NCBI GenBank assembly: GCA_020641055.1
Contig: CP067345.1
Coordinates: 4,138,890 to 4,202,889, forward strand
DNA: 64,000 bases
Direction: 5' to 3'
Source: Clostridioides sp. ES-S-0010-02
GTDB taxonomy: Bacteria > Bacillota > Clostridia > Peptostreptococcales > Peptostreptococcaceae
Shown here: positions 1 to 11,539 of the stretch, piece by piece
How the letters are laid out: each line of letters begins with the position of its first letter
How positions within the stretch are numbered: position 1 is the stretch's first letter
Program-made: the position numbers and the translations under genes
The notes under the pieces: model-generated
Told to the model about the DNA's origin: nothing
Database searches by the model: none
The model's input: the letters and a program-made list of their open reading frames with translations, nothing else

Positions 1-1103
<1,103 letters not shown>

Positions 1104-1123
1104 CTAATAAATTTATTCTATAT

Positions 1124-1408
1124 TTATTCAATAACAGCTAATACATCACTTTGTCTTAGTATTGTATACTCTTGTCCTTCTATTTTAACTTCTGTTCCAG
1201 AATATTTTTGGAATATAACCTTGTCTCCAACTGCTAATTCCATTTTTACTTCTTTTCCTTCAACTATCCCACCTGGTCCAACTTCTACAACTTCAGCTAT
1301 TTGAGGTTGCTCTTTAGCTGCTCCTGGTAAAACTATTCCACTTGCAGTTTTTTCTTCTGCTTCCACTTTTTTAATTACTACTCTGTCAGCTAATGGTCTT
1401 ATTTTCAT
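1124..1408 (-). CDS. groES: 10 kDa co-chaperonin GroES
   Basis: The 94-aa lid of the GroEL chamber, at the usual family length. The start [10 protein letters not shown], the mobile-loop region around residues 18-32 ([10 protein letters not shown]) and the C-terminal segment with [14 protein letters not shown] are characteristic. An AGGAGG ribosome binding site lies just upstream of the ATG. It is the first gene of the operon with groEL and follows a CIRCE inverted repeat about 110 bases upstream, so heat-shock control by HrcA is expected from established knowledge of that operator. Confidence 0.98.
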   Translation of the reverse strand: MKIRPLADRVVIKKVEAEEKTASGIVLPGAAKEQPQIAEVVEVGPGGIVEGKEVKMELAVGDKVIFQKYSGTEVKIEGQEYTILRQSDVLAVIE

Positions 1409-1517
1409 TATTCACGCCTCCTAAAATATTAAGTATAGACTAGTTTGCCTATGTTTTTAGTTATTTTTAAATTAATACTACTTTTATATGTAGATTTATA
1501 TATATACTTTTTATTTA

Positions 1518-1544
1518 TTATCACTCTATCTACTAGAGTGCTAA
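1518..1544. promoter_or_regulatory. CIRCE operator (HrcA binding site) of groES-groEL
   Basis: Inverted repeat TTATCACTC, nine bases, GAGTGCTAA. This matches the CIRCE consensus (TTAGCACTC-N9-GAGTGCTAA) with one mismatch in the left arm. It lies between cls and groES and reads towards groES. HrcA repression at such sites is established in Firmicutes. Confidence 0.93.
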
Positions 1545-1600
1545 CAATTATTATAATATACCAATCACACATAATTTTCAATACCTTTTTTAATAATTTT

Positions 1601-3091
1601 TTATAATATTGGTGAAAACAATCTGGCTACAGATTCTTTAATTTTTTGTACAATATTTCTGTTCTTAAATACCTCTAAATTAAGTTCTTCACAATGACTT
1701 AAATCTTCATAGAAATCATCTGTCATTACTTTAATAACATCTTCATCATAGATAAAAGCATTTACTTCAAAATTAAGCATGAAACTTCTTAGGTCCATAT
1801 TTGCTGTACCTGCAGAAGCAATTTTATCATCTATTATTACGACTTTGGAATGTATAAATCCTTTTTTATACAAATAAACTTTACCACCTGCTCTTAATAT
1901 TTCTTCAAAATATGAATAAGATGCTATATTAACTATTTTGTGGTCTGCAATTTTAGGAAATATTATTCTTACATCTACACCACTAAGCGCAGCACTTTTT
2001 ATAGCTTTCAGCAGACTCTCATCTGGAATAAAATATGGAGTCTCTATATAAACACTTTGTTTAGCTTGACATATAGCAGAAAAATAAGCATAATGAATGT
2101 CTTCCCAATCACTATCTGGTCCACTAGCTACAACTTGTATCATACTCTCACCTATATTTCCGACACTTGGAAAGTAATTTTTAGTAACTAAAACCTCTTT
2201 TGTTGTATAGTACCAATCAATCAAAAATGTCATTTGAAGCATATATACAGAAATTCCTTTAATTCTAATATGAGTATCTCTCCAATACCCAAACTTCTCA
2301 TTTTTTCCTAAATATTCATCTCCTATATTTATTCCACCTGTATATCCAATTATTCCATCAATAACAACAATTTTTCTATGATTCCTATAGTTTAACTTTC
2401 CTCCTATTATAGGGAATTTTGTAGGTAAAAAAGCTGCTATTTCTATACCTACTTCTCTCATTTCTCGGAAAAATTTTCTATTAAACCAAAATCTCCAACA
2501 CCCTACATCATCATATAAAATTCTTATTTTAATACCTTCCTTAGCTTTTTTTATAAGCTCTTCTTTTAACACCCTACCTATTTCACTGTCTTTGATTATA
2601 AAGTACTCTAAATGAATATGGTCTTTAGCTTCTCTTATATCTTCTATAAGTCTCTTGAATTTTTCATTTCCATCTACAAAAACATCTACTTTATTGTTCT
2701 TAGTAAATGGAAACATCCCAGTCTTTAGTAGCATACTTATGACTCTTTTTCTATAGCTACCATCTTCCTCATCTCTTAAAAGCTTATTTTGCCTTATAGA
2801 TTCTTTTTCTAGTTCAACAATTTCTGTTATCTTTTCTAATGTATCAAAAAGTTTCTTTTCTTTTATATTATTAGCTAGTTTTTGAGTTTTAAATAATTTT
2901 CGTTTTCTAATATTTCTACCCGAAATAGCATATATAATTAACCCTATCCCAGGAAATATGATAAACATCAATAACCAAGACATGGTTTTTGCAGGATCTC
3001 TATTTTCAAGTAATATAATTACAGAAATTATGGCTCCAGCTAGATATGATATAATTAAATAGAACAGAAATATTGTGCCTATCACTCCCAT
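1601..3091 (-). CDS. cls: Cardiolipin synthase (phospholipase D family)
   Basis: Membrane enzyme that condenses two phosphatidylglycerols to cardiolipin. It is 496 aa, typical of the bacterial Cls type. Two hydrophobic segments lie in the first 60 residues, with the NRDPAKTMSWLL motif between them. Two HKD catalytic motifs follow: NHRKIVVIDG near residue 236 and IHSKVVIIDD near residue 411. The C-terminus carries the DFYEDLSHCEELNLEVF segment common to Firmicute Cls. It ends 192 bases upstream of the groES start and starts 20 bases after the ogg stop codon, so ogg and cls may be co-transcribed. Confidence 0.93.
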   Translation of the reverse strand: MGVIGTIFLFYLIISYLAGAIISVIILLENRDPAKTMSWLLMFIIFPGIGLIIYAISGRNIRKRKLFKTQKLANNIKEKKLFDTLEKITEIVELEKESIRQNKLLRDEEDGSYRKRVISMLLKTGMFPFTKNNKVDVFVDGNEKFKRLIEDIREAKDHIHLEYFIIKDSEIGRVLKEELIKKAKEGIKIRILYDDVGCWRFWFNRKFFREMREVGIEIAAFLPTKFPIIGGKLNYRNHRKIVVIDGIIGYTGGINIGDEYLGKNEKFGYWRDTHIRIKGISVYMLQMTFLIDWYYTTKEVLVTKNYFPSVGNIGESMIQVVASGPDSDWEDIHYAYFSAICQAKQSVYIETPYFIPDESLLKAIKSAALSGVDVRIIFPKIADHKIVNIASYSYFEEILRAGGKVYLYKKGFIHSKVVIIDDKIASAGTANMDLRSFMLNFEVNAFIYDEDVIKVMTDDFYEDLSHCEELNLEVFKNRNIVQKIKESVARLFSPIL

Positions 3092-3110
3092 AATTCCTTC
3101 CCCCTTAAGT

Positions 3111-3986
3111 CTATTTTCCTATACCCAACTCTCTTGCATAGTAAAATAGATATTGTTGTGCAAACCCAGACATTTCTCCAAATTTATCAATCCCATAAGT
3201 TCTCATTTTAGGTAAACTCATATCTTCATTTATGTAGAACTCTTGCATAACTCTCTTAACCCACACATCAACTGGAAAAGAATCATATTTTTGCATACCA
3301 AATAACGCAATACAATCACATACCTTTGGACCTACTCCATTAAATTTTAAAAGCTCTTTTCTACAATCATCTGTACTTAAATTTACATATTCAGATACCT
3401 TATAATTATTTTCTATAACTGCCTGTGTAGTACTCTTTATGTACTTGTCTCTAAAACCTGTTTGACATGCTCTTATTTCCTCTTGTGAGGCTTTATTTAA
3501 CTCTTCTGGTGTTGGAAATGCATAGTATTCTTTACCTTCATACTCACCTATGTATTTACCAAAACTTTTTGATAAGTTTTCTATAGCTCTTTGTATCATA
3601 GGAATTCTATTATTAGAAGAAATTATGAATGATATAAGCATTTCCCATCCATCTTGTCTCAAAATTCTTATTCCCCATCCAAATTCAGTAGCTTTATTTA
3701 AATATTCATCCATACTTTTTAGATTGTTTTTTATTTCTGTATAATCAGTCCCTAAATCAAAGTAATTATACCAAATGCTATTAAACTCCTCTAAATTTGT
3801 ATTATTTAAATATACTTTATCATCTTCTTTTTTTACATTTAATATTCTACCTTTTGCAACTCCTGTGTATGAGCCATCTTCTTGCTTATGCCATCTAAAA
3901 CATTGACCACACTCAAATATATGTTTTGGATCAAAATCTGTTACTCCTTCTAGTATAACTACATTATTCTTTTCATAAACATTCAT
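3111..3986 (-). CDS. ogg: 8-oxoguanine DNA glycosylase / AP lyase
   Basis: Base-excision repair enzyme of the HhH-GPD superfamily, OGG1 type, which removes oxidised guanine from DNA. The 291-aa protein has the N-terminal OGG domain (DFDPKHIFECGQCFRWHK), and near residues 212-222 the helix-hairpin-helix FNGVGPKVCDCIALF, which includes the catalytic lysine. The conserved aspartate is in SFPVDVWVK about 20 residues later. An aaGGAGAtt ribosome binding site precedes the ATG. It lies upstream of cls on the same strand. Confidence 0.93.
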   Translation of the reverse strand: MNVYEKNNVVILEGVTDFDPKHIFECGQCFRWHKQEDGSYTGVAKGRILNVKKEDDKVYLNNTNLEEFNSIWYNYFDLGTDYTEIKNNLKSMDEYLNKATEFGWGIRILRQDGWEMLISFIISSNNRIPMIQRAIENLSKSFGKYIGEYEGKEYYAFPTPEELNKASQEEIRACQTGFRDKYIKSTTQAVIENNYKVSEYVNLSTDDCRKELLKFNGVGPKVCDCIALFGMQKYDSFPVDVWVKRVMQEFYINEDMSLPKMRTYGIDKFGEMSGFAQQYLFYYARELGIGK

Positions 3987-4145
3987 ATAAAAAATCTCCT
4001 TAATATTTATATTTTTATTTTATTTATCTACTTAAATACTTAACTGTGATATGTGCATTTTTCTTATTTTAACACAAAGATAAGTAATTTCAAAATTTAT
4101 AATGTTATTATTATGTAAAATAATATTTTACTTTAAATTTTCACT

Positions 4146-4213
4146 ATAAATAAAAAATGAACTCCAATAAGCTTATACCCATCTACACTTATTAGAATTC
4201 ATTTTTTATTTAT
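4146..4213 (-). terminator. Rho-independent terminator after the YeiH-family gene
   Basis: Long inverted repeat in which ATAAATAAAAAATGAA pairs with TTCATTTTTTATTTAT, with further pairing inside (AATAAG with CTTATT). It lies 67 bases beyond the stop of the gene at 4280-5311 and before ogg. A/T runs on both sides could let it work in both directions. Confidence 0.75.
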
Positions 4214-4279
4214 ATTATCAGTTATTAATAACATATTATTTTGATTAAGTAAATTGATATTATAATCAATACTTCTATT

Positions 4280-5311
4280 CTATATAAATATTTTTATCAA
4301 AACTATCGCTGATATAACTTGTATTATTCCTACAAATAGACCATATAAAGAAACTGCTTTACCTTGTCTTACTAAGTCTTTTACATTAACTTTTAATCCA
4401 ATTGCTGCTAGTGCTATTATTTCAAATTTATTACTTATTTCTTTGCACAATACAGATACTTCTTTTGGTATAATATTAATTGAAAAAAGTGCACAAGTTA
4501 TGAAAAAACCAATTACATACCATGGTATATTTATTTTTTTCTTTTTTATTTCATCTTTTTCTTCTTCAATAATTTCACTGTTAGACTTATTTTTCAAATG
4601 TCCAAATACTAAAACAACTACAACTAAGAATATTACTCTAACTATTTTGAAAATAGTTGCTAAATCCTTTACATTTTCCCCAACTATAGCTCCACTTGCC
4701 ACAACTTGACCAATTGATTGTAATGTTCCACCTATCATTGCTGATGTTTTTACAAGCTCATGACTATATAAGAATTGAGATATTATTGGAAGTAAAAACA
4801 TAAGAAATATACCAGTAACATTGACAATAGTTATTGCTATTCCTTTTTCTTTGTCTGTAGCATTAACTACTGGAACTGTTGCTGCTATAGCAGAAGAACC
4901 ACATACTGCATTCCCACTTGCCATAAGAAATCTAAAGTTTTCACCAAAACCTAGCTTTTTACCTATATAAAGTGCTGATACTATTGTTATTGTCATTTGT
5001 AATATTATAAACAATATACCTGAAATTTTTAAATCTATTAGAGTAGATATACTAAGGGTTGCTCCTAATAATACTATTGAATATGATAGCAAATCTGTTT
5101 CTGAAAATTTATAGCCCCTTTGAAAGACTTTCTGATTTAAAAATAAATTTCCTACAAACATACCTAAAAATATAGAAATTGATGCTGCTCCTACTTTAGG
5201 TATTAATGTTGAAATAAATATACTAATATAACCTACTAATACAGATACAACCAACCCAGGTAATATTTCTTTTATATTCTTTAATGTAAAACTGCTTTTA
5301 TTCTTTAACAT
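4280..5311 (-). CDS. YeiH/UPF0324-family membrane protein, putative sulfate or anion exporter
   Basis: A 343-aa polytopic inner-membrane protein with about ten hydrophobic segments. The family signature region (FGENFRFLMASGNAVCGSSAIAA, near residues 122-144) and the later GGTLQSIGQVVASG segment identify the YeiH/UPF0324 family. Family members are annotated as putative sulfate exporters by similarity only, so the substrate is uncertain. The divergent LysR regulator at 5502-6398 shares its upstream region, the same arrangement as E. coli yeiH/yeiE, suggesting that LysR protein controls it. Confidence 0.82.
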   Translation of the reverse strand: MLKNKSSFTLKNIKEILPGLVVSVLVGYISIFISTLIPKVGAASISIFLGMFVGNLFLNQKVFQRGYKFSETDLLSYSIVLLGATLSISTLIDLKISGILFIILQMTITIVSALYIGKKLGFGENFRFLMASGNAVCGSSAIAATVPVVNATDKEKGIAITIVNVTGIFLMFLLPIISQFLYSHELVKTSAMIGGTLQSIGQVVASGAIVGENVKDLATIFKIVRVIFLVVVVLVFGHLKNKSNSEIIEEEKDEIKKKKINIPWYVIGFFITCALFSINIIPKEVSVLCKEISNKFEIIALAAIGLKVNVKDLVRQGKAVSLYGLFVGIIQVISAIVLIKIFI

Positions 5312-5501
5312 AATATACCTACCTTCTAATTAATATAGTTTTCTTTACAATAATAGTATATAATTGTAATAACCATAAGTAAAATAAATATATAATATCG
5401 TAATGATTAATAATTTTAATGATTAATGTATATATTACAATTATCTGTAAGTAACTGATAAAAAATACAAAATTTTTATTATGCAAAGGAGATGTAAAAA
5501 A

Positions 5502-6398
5502 TTGTTTGAAGAATTAAAAACATTTGTTGCTGTTGTTGAATATAAAAACTTCACCAAAGCTGGTGAATACCTAAATTTATCACAACCAAGTGTAAGTAAA
5601 CATATTAAAAACTTAGAAAATTACTTTAAGGTTGTACTTATAAATAGATCTATTAAACAGAAAACTATTTTTATTACAGAAAGTGGACAAATATTATATA
5701 AAAGAGCCAAGGAAATACTAAATCTTTTAAGTGTTACATATCACGATGTAAATCAGGTTTCAGATGCTATAACTGGGCGTTTAAAGATTGGCGCAAGTTT
5801 AACTATTGGAGAATATATTCTTCCTAATTTTCTTGCACTATTTTCTCAAAAGTATCCTGATATAGATGTAGAAATTTTCATAGAAAATACATCCATTGTA
5901 TCTTCTCATGTTAAGGATTATATTTTAGATATTGGACTTATTGAAGGGACTTGTTCTTCTCCCTCATTTATGCAAGAATATTTTTTTGAAGATAAGATGG
6001 TTTTAGCACTTCCGTATAATAGCCCTTTATTAAAAGATTTTAGTTTTGATAAGCTTCAAAATCAAAAATGGATAGTTAGAGAAGATGGTTCTGGAACTAG
6101 AGATTATTTAGATATGTTTTTAAGCATTAAGGAAATTATTCCAAAAAGTATGATGGTCTTTGGAAGTAATTATGCTGTCAAAGAATCAGTTAGAAATAAT
6201 TTAGGAATTACAATAGTATCTAATCTCGTAACAAGCTTACCTGTTTTAAACAACGAACTGTCTGTCATAGAACTTGGAAGCAACTATAACAGACATTTTT
6301 CATATATCTTTCCAAAAGATATAACTTTATCAAAAGCAGCAAGTATTTTCATTGAAGAGTTAAAAGTATTTAGTAATTTAAATAGCATAAAAGATTAA
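5502..6398 (+). CDS. LysR-family transcriptional regulator (YeiE/CysB-like)
   Basis: DNA-binding regulator with the N-terminal winged helix-turn-helix (FTKAGEYLNLSQPSVSKHIK, about residues 15-34) and a C-terminal periplasmic-binding-like effector domain (GRLKIGASLTIGEYILP onward). I place the start at TTG 5502, ten bases after an AAAGGAG ribosome binding site, giving 298 aa. An ATG at 5481 is in frame but overlaps that site and has none of its own. It is divergent from the YeiH-family gene and probably regulates it; the effector is unknown. Confidence 0.88.
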   Translation: MFEELKTFVAVVEYKNFTKAGEYLNLSQPSVSKHIKNLENYFKVVLINRSIKQKTIFITESGQILYKRAKEILNLLSVTYHDVNQVSDAITGRLKIGASLTIGEYILPNFLALFSQKYPDIDVEIFIENTSIVSSHVKDYILDIGLIEGTCSSPSFMQEYFFEDKMVLALPYNSPLLKDFSFDKLQNQKWIVREDGSGTRDYLDMFLSIKEIIPKSMMVFGSNYAVKESVRNNLGITIVSNLVTSLPVLNNELSVIELGSNYNRHFSYIFPKDITLSKAASIFIEELKVFSNLNSIKD

Positions 6399-6476
6399 TA
6401 TAATTTAAAGCTAACAATAAATTATAAGTTTTTTGAGAATGTTTATAGATTTGTGTAAATATATTTTTTCTTACTC

Positions 6477-6514
6477 AATATTACTGGAAATTTCTAATTC
6501 CAGTAATATTTTTA
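6477..6514 (+). terminator. Rho-independent terminator after the LysR gene
   Basis: A perfect 13-bp stem (AATATTACTGGAA with TTCCAGTAATATT, 6477-6489 and 6498-6510) followed by TTTATT, 79 bases past the LysR stop. T-rich flanks on the other strand suggest it may also serve the convergent gene. Confidence 0.85.
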
Positions 6515-6634
6515 TTCTCAAAATATTAAGTAAGTAATTATTTATAAATTTTTTGTTTCTTTCCTATTCATATTTAATTATTGTTTAAATAAACTTTTCA
6601 TAAAGAACTGGATAGTATTTTCAATCATGTAACA

Positions 6635-7369
6635 TTATTCAATAACTATATTTTTTAATGTTTCCATTATGTTTTTTTTATATAATCCACCATGACTAAA
6701 AACTATTTCCTCTATATCATAGTTACTTAATTTTTTAATAGCTTTTATCAATTCTTGCTTATCACTATGCATTACATCAACTGGTCTAAGTTTACCATCT
6801 CTTATATCTAATAAATCTCCAGCAATAAGTACTTTAGATTTTTTTAAATAAAGACATATATGACCCCTAGTATGACCTCCTGTGTGTATAACCTCTACTT
6901 CTTCACTTAAATTTAAAACTTCATGATTGTTTAAAGATACATCTACTGTAGTATATGATGACTTAAATCCAAATTTCATAGCATTTAACATATCAAGCAT
7001 TTTATCATTAAGACTATCTATTTCTTGTTCTAACATGCAAAGTTTAAATGGGGTTTCTTCCCCTGTTATATAGTTGACTTCACTTTTGTATGCATATACC
7101 TTTATATCATTTTTAGATTTTTCTCTTAAATATTTTATATTTCCTATATGGTCTATATCATGGTGAGTTATTACTATATTTTTTAATTTATTAAAACTTG
7201 TATTACTATTATTAAGAGCATCAATTATTAAATCTCCTTGACCAGGAAGTCCAGTATCAACAAGAGTTACCTCATCTTCTGTATAGATTACTGGAATATA
7301 TATAACTTTATCTTTGCCTAATATACTTGATGGAATTTCTAAAATATCTAATCCTTTTTTTAAATTCAT
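6635..7369 (-). CDS. Metallo-beta-lactamase-fold hydrolase
   Basis: A 244-aa protein of the metallo-beta-lactamase (glyoxalase II-like) superfamily. The metal-binding motif THHDIDHIGN is near residue 68, GGHTRGHICL in the middle, AGDLLDI after it and FSHGGLY near the end. The start was set at ATG 7369 (MNLKKGLDIL), seven bases from a GGAG box; the frame is open 15 codons further upstream without a ribosome binding site. The substrate cannot be read from sequence. It stands alone, converging on the LysR gene. Confidence 0.82.
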   Translation of the reverse strand: MNLKKGLDILEIPSSILGKDKVIYIPVIYTEDEVTLVDTGLPGQGDLIIDALNNSNTSFNKLKNIVITHHDIDHIGNIKYLREKSKNDIKVYAYKSEVNYITGEETPFKLCMLEQEIDSLNDKMLDMLNAMKFGFKSSYTTVDVSLNNHEVLNLSEEVEVIHTGGHTRGHICLYLKKSKVLIAGDLLDIRDGKLRPVDVMHSDKQELIKAIKKLSNYDIEEIVFSHGGLYKKNIMETLKNIVIE

Positions 7370-7682
7370 AATATTTCTCCTTATAAGTATTGAGCTAGAG
7401 GTAAATTTAATCAAAAAAATTAAAAAACATAGATTGTCCTCTAGTTACATTATATTTATAAAAAACTATTAAAACCTAGTATATCACTGAAATAGAGAGA
7501 TTACTCGACTTGATTTTTTTGTTATTTTATGATATAGTATTTAATATAAAAATAAGTAATCCCAATAGTTGTAGCTATTAAAAATATTTTTTAATTCGCA
7601 TTTGATATATTATAAGATGGATAGTTCTAAAATTAAATTAACATTGAATTTCAAACCACTCTTAGTCATATTTGGGTGTTTT

Positions 7683-8009
7683 TTATTTTAGATAAAAGAT
7701 AATTTTTATTTTAGACATCAAATATGTTGTTGGGAATCCTAACATCTGACAGAACCCTACTCCAAAAGCAATAGGTTTAGAACCAATGATTTTCCAACCT
7801 GGAAGCACCTTCATCATAATGAATATATCAATAATAGAAACTGCAAACATACCTACAATTGGTACAAAAAGACTGATTAAACCTGTCAAAGAAACTTTTG
7901 CTAAAGAAGGAATAACAGCTGCGAACACAACCATGTTGATAAAACCTTTGATTTTTACTTTTGCTTCATGATACTCTACTAAAAGACAGTTTGCTTCCAT
8001 TTTTATCAA
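7683..8009 (-). pseudogene. Short hydrophobic ORF, probable C-terminal remnant of a membrane transporter
   Basis: An open frame of 108 codons with two or three hydrophobic segments (residues 24-60 and 72-100) and no recognisable N-terminal domain. The pattern LFVPIVGMFAVSIIDIF followed by GFCQMLGFPTTYLMS looks like the last helices of a multi-pass carrier, but I cannot name the family. Between it and the next gene (8010-8087) another piece of open frame without a start reads like coding debris. I infer a decayed gene; a genuine small membrane protein is the alternative. Confidence 0.4.
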
Positions 8010-8087
8010 TTATGTCTACTAAAAAAGCTGTAGATAAATTTGTTTTGCACAGATTTACTTACAGCCTCAATTTTTTCTAAAAATTTT

Positions 8088-9014
8088 CTAAAATCTACTT
8101 TCAATTACTTTTATCATATAAAAAAAAGTCTGATTTATAGGAGTTGGTATGTTATACTTTCTTCCAAGCTCACAAATATTCTTAGAGAACATATCTACTT
8201 CTGTAAGTCTATGAGCCTCTACATCCTGAAGCATTGATGTTCTACCTTCTCTTGAATGTTCTAGTATTCTATGTAATGAATTTTCTACATCATCTTCCGT
8301 AAGGCATATACCTTTTACTTGAGCTATATCAACCACTTCTCTCATTGCAGATTTTGCTAACTCTCTTAGATATTCAGAATCTTGAAATACTCCATAAGAA
8401 GCGCCAAGTATAGCTGAAGTTTGATTCACCCCAATATTAACCATGTATTTCCACCACATGTCTCGTTGAATATTTTTTGATAATACATATTCTATATTTA
8501 CACTATCAAAAACTTCAGTTATTATATCTGTTTTTCTATCTTCACTATTATCTTTATTTCCAAATACAATTATTCCATCTGTAGTATGTATAATATTATT
8601 TTCTATTTTTTTTGCATCTATATTTGTTACATATGAATATACCATTTTTTCAATTCCAAATCTTTCTCCTATTATCTCTTCACTATTAACTCCATTTAGT
8701 AAAGACATTAGTACTGTATCTTTTCCAACTAATCCATCTAACTCTTCTATATTTTCTTTTAGGTTATTATATTTTAAACCTATAATTATAAAATCAGCTT
8801 CTTGTTTATATTCATCTTTAGTTATATAATCGAAGTCATATCTTTTTCCATTTATTATAAAACCCTCTTCTAAATATCTTTTTTTTCTTTTTTGGTCACA
8901 AAGAATTTTAAAATCATATTTAGAATTTAAAAATTGTTCTGCAAAGGTAGCTCCAACAGCACCAACACCAAAAAATACAACCTTTTTTTGATTTTTCTTT
9001 AATTGATTACTCAT
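8088..9014 (-). CDS. 2-dehydropantoate 2-reductase family protein
   Basis: A 308-aa NADPH-dependent oxidoreductase of the ApbA/PanE family, which reduces ketopantoate to pantoate in pantothenate synthesis. The N-terminus has the Rossmann dinucleotide motif GVGAVGATFA (residues 16-25). The C-terminal half has WWKYMVNIGVNQTSAILG, where the conserved lysine and asparagine of the active site are expected. No other pantothenate genes are adjacent, and PanE-like proteins often act on other 2-keto acids, so the substrate is open. A GGGGAGGG box precedes the ATG. The gene stands alone between the pyr operon terminator and the decayed ORF. Confidence 0.85.
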   Translation of the reverse strand: MSNQLKKNQKKVVFFGVGAVGATFAEQFLNSKYDFKILCDQKRKKRYLEEGFIINGKRYDFDYITKDEYKQEADFIIIGLKYNNLKENIEELDGLVGKDTVLMSLLNGVNSEEIIGERFGIEKMVYSYVTNIDAKKIENNIIHTTDGIIVFGNKDNSEDRKTDIITEVFDSVNIEYVLSKNIQRDMWWKYMVNIGVNQTSAILGASYGVFQDSEYLRELAKSAMREVVDIAQVKGICLTEDDVENSLHRILEHSREGRTSMLQDVEAHRLTEVDMFSKNICELGRKYNIPTPINQTFFYMIKVIESRF

Positions 9015-9108
9015 ACCGAAACCCTCCCCAATATATATAATAATTTTTTATCTTATAATTATATTGTACTGCTACCAGCTACTGTTTTGTAAATATATTT
9101 TTAACAAA

Positions 9109-9143
9109 AAACAGCTAGCTTTTTAAATGAAAGCTAGCTGTTT
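9109..9143 (-). terminator. Terminator of the pyrBKDE operon
   Basis: A perfect 14-bp inverted repeat (AAACAGCTAGCTTT / AAAGCTAGCTGTTT) with a seven-base loop, 90 bases downstream of pyrE. On the minus strand it is followed by TTTTTTG, a typical U-tract. Confidence 0.9.
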
Positions 9144-9233
9144 ATTATATCTTATTTATATATTTAAATTGATATTTATTTAGTAAAAAAATTTGTATTT
9201 ACTAAAATAATGTTAAATTTAATTAATTGGTTA

Positions 9234-9818
9234 TTACATTCCTAATTCTTTAAATTCTCTACTTCCAGGTTTAACAACTGGTAATTTTCCTTCTTTACAT
9301 AAAGGACATTCATCAGCTTCATAAACTTGAATATCAAGTTTTATTGCACTATATATAGGCATACCTATGTCATGATTAGTTCTATCAGCTATACAAGCGA
9401 CACCTATAACTTCGCCACCTAACGCTTCTAATACTCTTTTTGTTTCCATAGTTGACTTACCAGTAGTAACAACATCTTCAGCAATTATTATCTTTGCACC
9501 TTTTTTAACTTCAAATCCTCTTCTTAACTCCATTGTATTATCTTTTCTCTCAGTGAATATAGCTTCTTTTCCTAATTGTCTTCCTAGCTCATAAGAAACT
9601 ACTACTCCACCCATAGCTGGACCAACTACTAAGTCTATATCTAAATCTTTTATTTGTTCAACAACTGTATTTAATACCTCAGCTGCATACTCTGGAAATC
9701 TTAATAGCTTTGCACATTGCACATATCTGTTACTGTGCTTTCCTGAAGATAATAAAAAATGTCCTTCTAATAATGCATCACTTTTCTTTAATATATCTAC
9801 TACATCTACTTTACTCAT
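9234..9818 (-). CDS. pyrE: Orotate phosphoribosyltransferase
   Basis: Converts orotate and PRPP to orotidine 5'-phosphate. At 194 aa it is the short bacterial type. The PRPP-binding motif [14 protein letters not shown] lies near residues 110-123, and the substrate region [14 protein letters not shown] near residue 22. It is the last gene of pyrB-pyrK-pyrD-pyrE, 93 bases after pyrD. No pyrF (decarboxylase) gene follows, so the last step of UMP synthesis is encoded elsewhere. Confidence 0.96.
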   Translation of the reverse strand: MSKVDVVDILKKSDALLEGHFLLSSGKHSNRYVQCAKLLRFPEYAAEVLNTVVEQIKDLDIDLVVGPAMGGVVVSYELGRQLGKEAIFTERKDNTMELRRGFEVKKGAKIIIAEDVVTTGKSTMETKRVLEALGGEVIGVACIADRTNHDIGMPIYSAIKLDIQVYEADECPLCKEGKLPVVKPGSREFKELGM

Positions 9819-9911
9819 ATTATTTTTTCCTCCATGTTAAATATTATAAAATTATATTTATTTTAATTTATATTCTTTGCTTTAATTGTACTTATTTGTC
9901 ATACCTGTAAC

Positions 9912-10814
9912 CTATATAATTCCTCTTATTTCTTCTAAATTCTTTATTCCTTCTCTATCCATAAATTCATTGATTCCATCTATTATCTCAAGCCCAATTT
10001 TAGGATTCATGAAATTTGCAGTTCCAACTTGAATACAAGTAGCTCCTGCCATTATAAATTCTATCGCATCTGTAGCTTTAGTTATTCCACCCATTCCCAT
10101 TACTGGTATATTTACATTTTTACAAACTTCATGTACCATTCTAAGAGCTATAGGCTTTATAGCTGGTCCAGATAATCCAGCATATACATTTTCAAATACT
10201 GGCTTTCTATTTTTTATATCAATTGCCATTGCTTTAAAAGTATTAACTAAAGATACTCCATCAGCACCTTCTTCTTCACAAACTTTTGCCATACCCACAA
10301 TATCTTCAGCATTAGGTGATAATTTTATTACTAGAGGTAGTTTAGTTGCGTTTCTTACCTCACGAACAACTTCTCTTGCCACTTCATTTTTTATACCAAA
10401 AGCCATTCCTCCTGCTTTGACATTTGGACAAGATATGTTCAATTCAATAATATCTATAGGTTTATCATTTAACAGCTTAACCCCAAGTAGATAATCTTCT
10501 AATGTTCCACCTCCAACATTAGCAATTCTAACTAAATCTAACTCACTGAAGAAAGGAAGTTCACTGTCTATAAATCCTTGAACTCCAGGATTTTCAAGTC
10601 CAACACTGTTCATCATACCTGATGGCGTCTCATGAACTCTCATACCATTGTTACCAGGTTTTTTATTTAAAGTAAGACCTTTACTACTTATACCACCAAG
10701 TTTTTGTATATCATAAATTTCATTATATTCTCTTCCAAATCCAAAAGTCCCAGACGCCATTATTACTGGATTTTTAAAATCAATATTTCCAAATTTTACG
10801 TTTAAATTAGCCAT
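9912..10814 (-). CDS. pyrD: Dihydroorotate dehydrogenase B, catalytic subunit
   Basis: FMN enzyme of class 1B that oxidises dihydroorotate to orotate and passes electrons through PyrK to NAD+. It is 300 aa. The catalytic-cysteine segment [13 protein letters not shown] lies near residue 130, and the FMN phosphate-binding region [20 protein letters not shown] near residue 235. Its start overlaps the end of pyrK by eight bases, as expected for subunits of one complex. Confidence 0.96.
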   Translation of the reverse strand: MANLNVKFGNIDFKNPVIMASGTFGFGREYNEIYDIQKLGGISSKGLTLNKKPGNNGMRVHETPSGMMNSVGLENPGVQGFIDSELPFFSELDLVRIANVGGGTLEDYLLGVKLLNDKPIDIIELNISCPNVKAGGMAFGIKNEVAREVVREVRNATKLPLVIKLSPNAEDIVGMAKVCEEEGADGVSLVNTFKAMAIDIKNRKPVFENVYAGLSGPAIKPIALRMVHEVCKNVNIPVMGMGGITKATDAIEFIMAGATCIQVGTANFMNPKIGLEIIDGINEFMDREGIKNLEEIRGII

Positions 10815-11499
10815 TAAAAATCACGTCCTCTCCCCAAAATACTGGACCGTCTTTGCAAGTTTTTTTATTTCCTTTAGTAGTCTTACATGTACATACTAAA
10901 CACGCTCCTACTCCACATGCCATATGATTTTCAAGTGACACCATAATCCTTGTTTTAGTACCTTCTACCATTTTAACCAATTTTTCCATCATTGGAGTTG
11001 GCCCACATGTTAATATATAGTCATATTTTTCTACATCAATTATGTCTGTTACAAACTTATTTCCTACTGTTGTATATACCTCATTGCAAACTTCTCTATA
11101 TTCATTTTCTAATATAACATCTTCTCTAAATCCAAGATAAGCATCGCAGTCTTTTATGTTTTTAGCAACTAAATATAATGGTGCTATACCGATTCCACCA
11201 CCTACTAGAGCTACTTTTCCATCAACTTTACTATATCCATTTCCATAAGGACCCTCTAGTTTTATAGTATCGTTTACTTTTAAATTACTAATAATTTGAG
11301 TTCCTTCTCCTACTACTTTATAAAGAAAAGTTATACCTTCTTCATCTATATCATGTATACTTATAGGTCTTGAAAGGACTGGATAAGTATCCCATGCTCT
11401 TAGCATATAAAATTGCCCCATCTTACCTTCAAAAGCGCCTTTTACTTTCATTCTATACATATCTTCACCTATGTATATATTTTCTAGAATTTTATACAT
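10807..11499 (-). CDS. pyrK: Dihydroorotate dehydrogenase B, electron-transfer subunit
   Basis: A 230-aa FAD and [2Fe-2S] protein that connects PyrD to NAD+. The FAD-binding RPISIHDI segment is near residue 45 and the NAD-binding [14 protein letters not shown] near residue 93. The C-terminal cysteine cluster CGVGACLVC followed by KTCKDGPVF binds the [2Fe-2S] centre. It lies between pyrB (41 bases upstream) and pyrD (8-base overlap). Confidence 0.96.
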   Translation of the reverse strand: MYKILENIYIGEDMYRMKVKGAFEGKMGQFYMLRAWDTYPVLSRPISIHDIDEEGITFLYKVVGEGTQIISNLKVNDTIKLEGPYGNGYSKVDGKVALVGGGIGIAPLYLVAKNIKDCDAYLGFREDVILENEYREVCNEVYTTVGNKFVTDIIDVEKYDYILTCGPTPMMEKLVKMVEGTKTRIMVSLENHMACGVGACLVCTCKTTKGNKKTCKDGPVFWGEDVIFNG

Positions 11500-11539
11500 C
11501 CCAAAATCTCCTTTACTTCACTATTATATAATGTAACTA

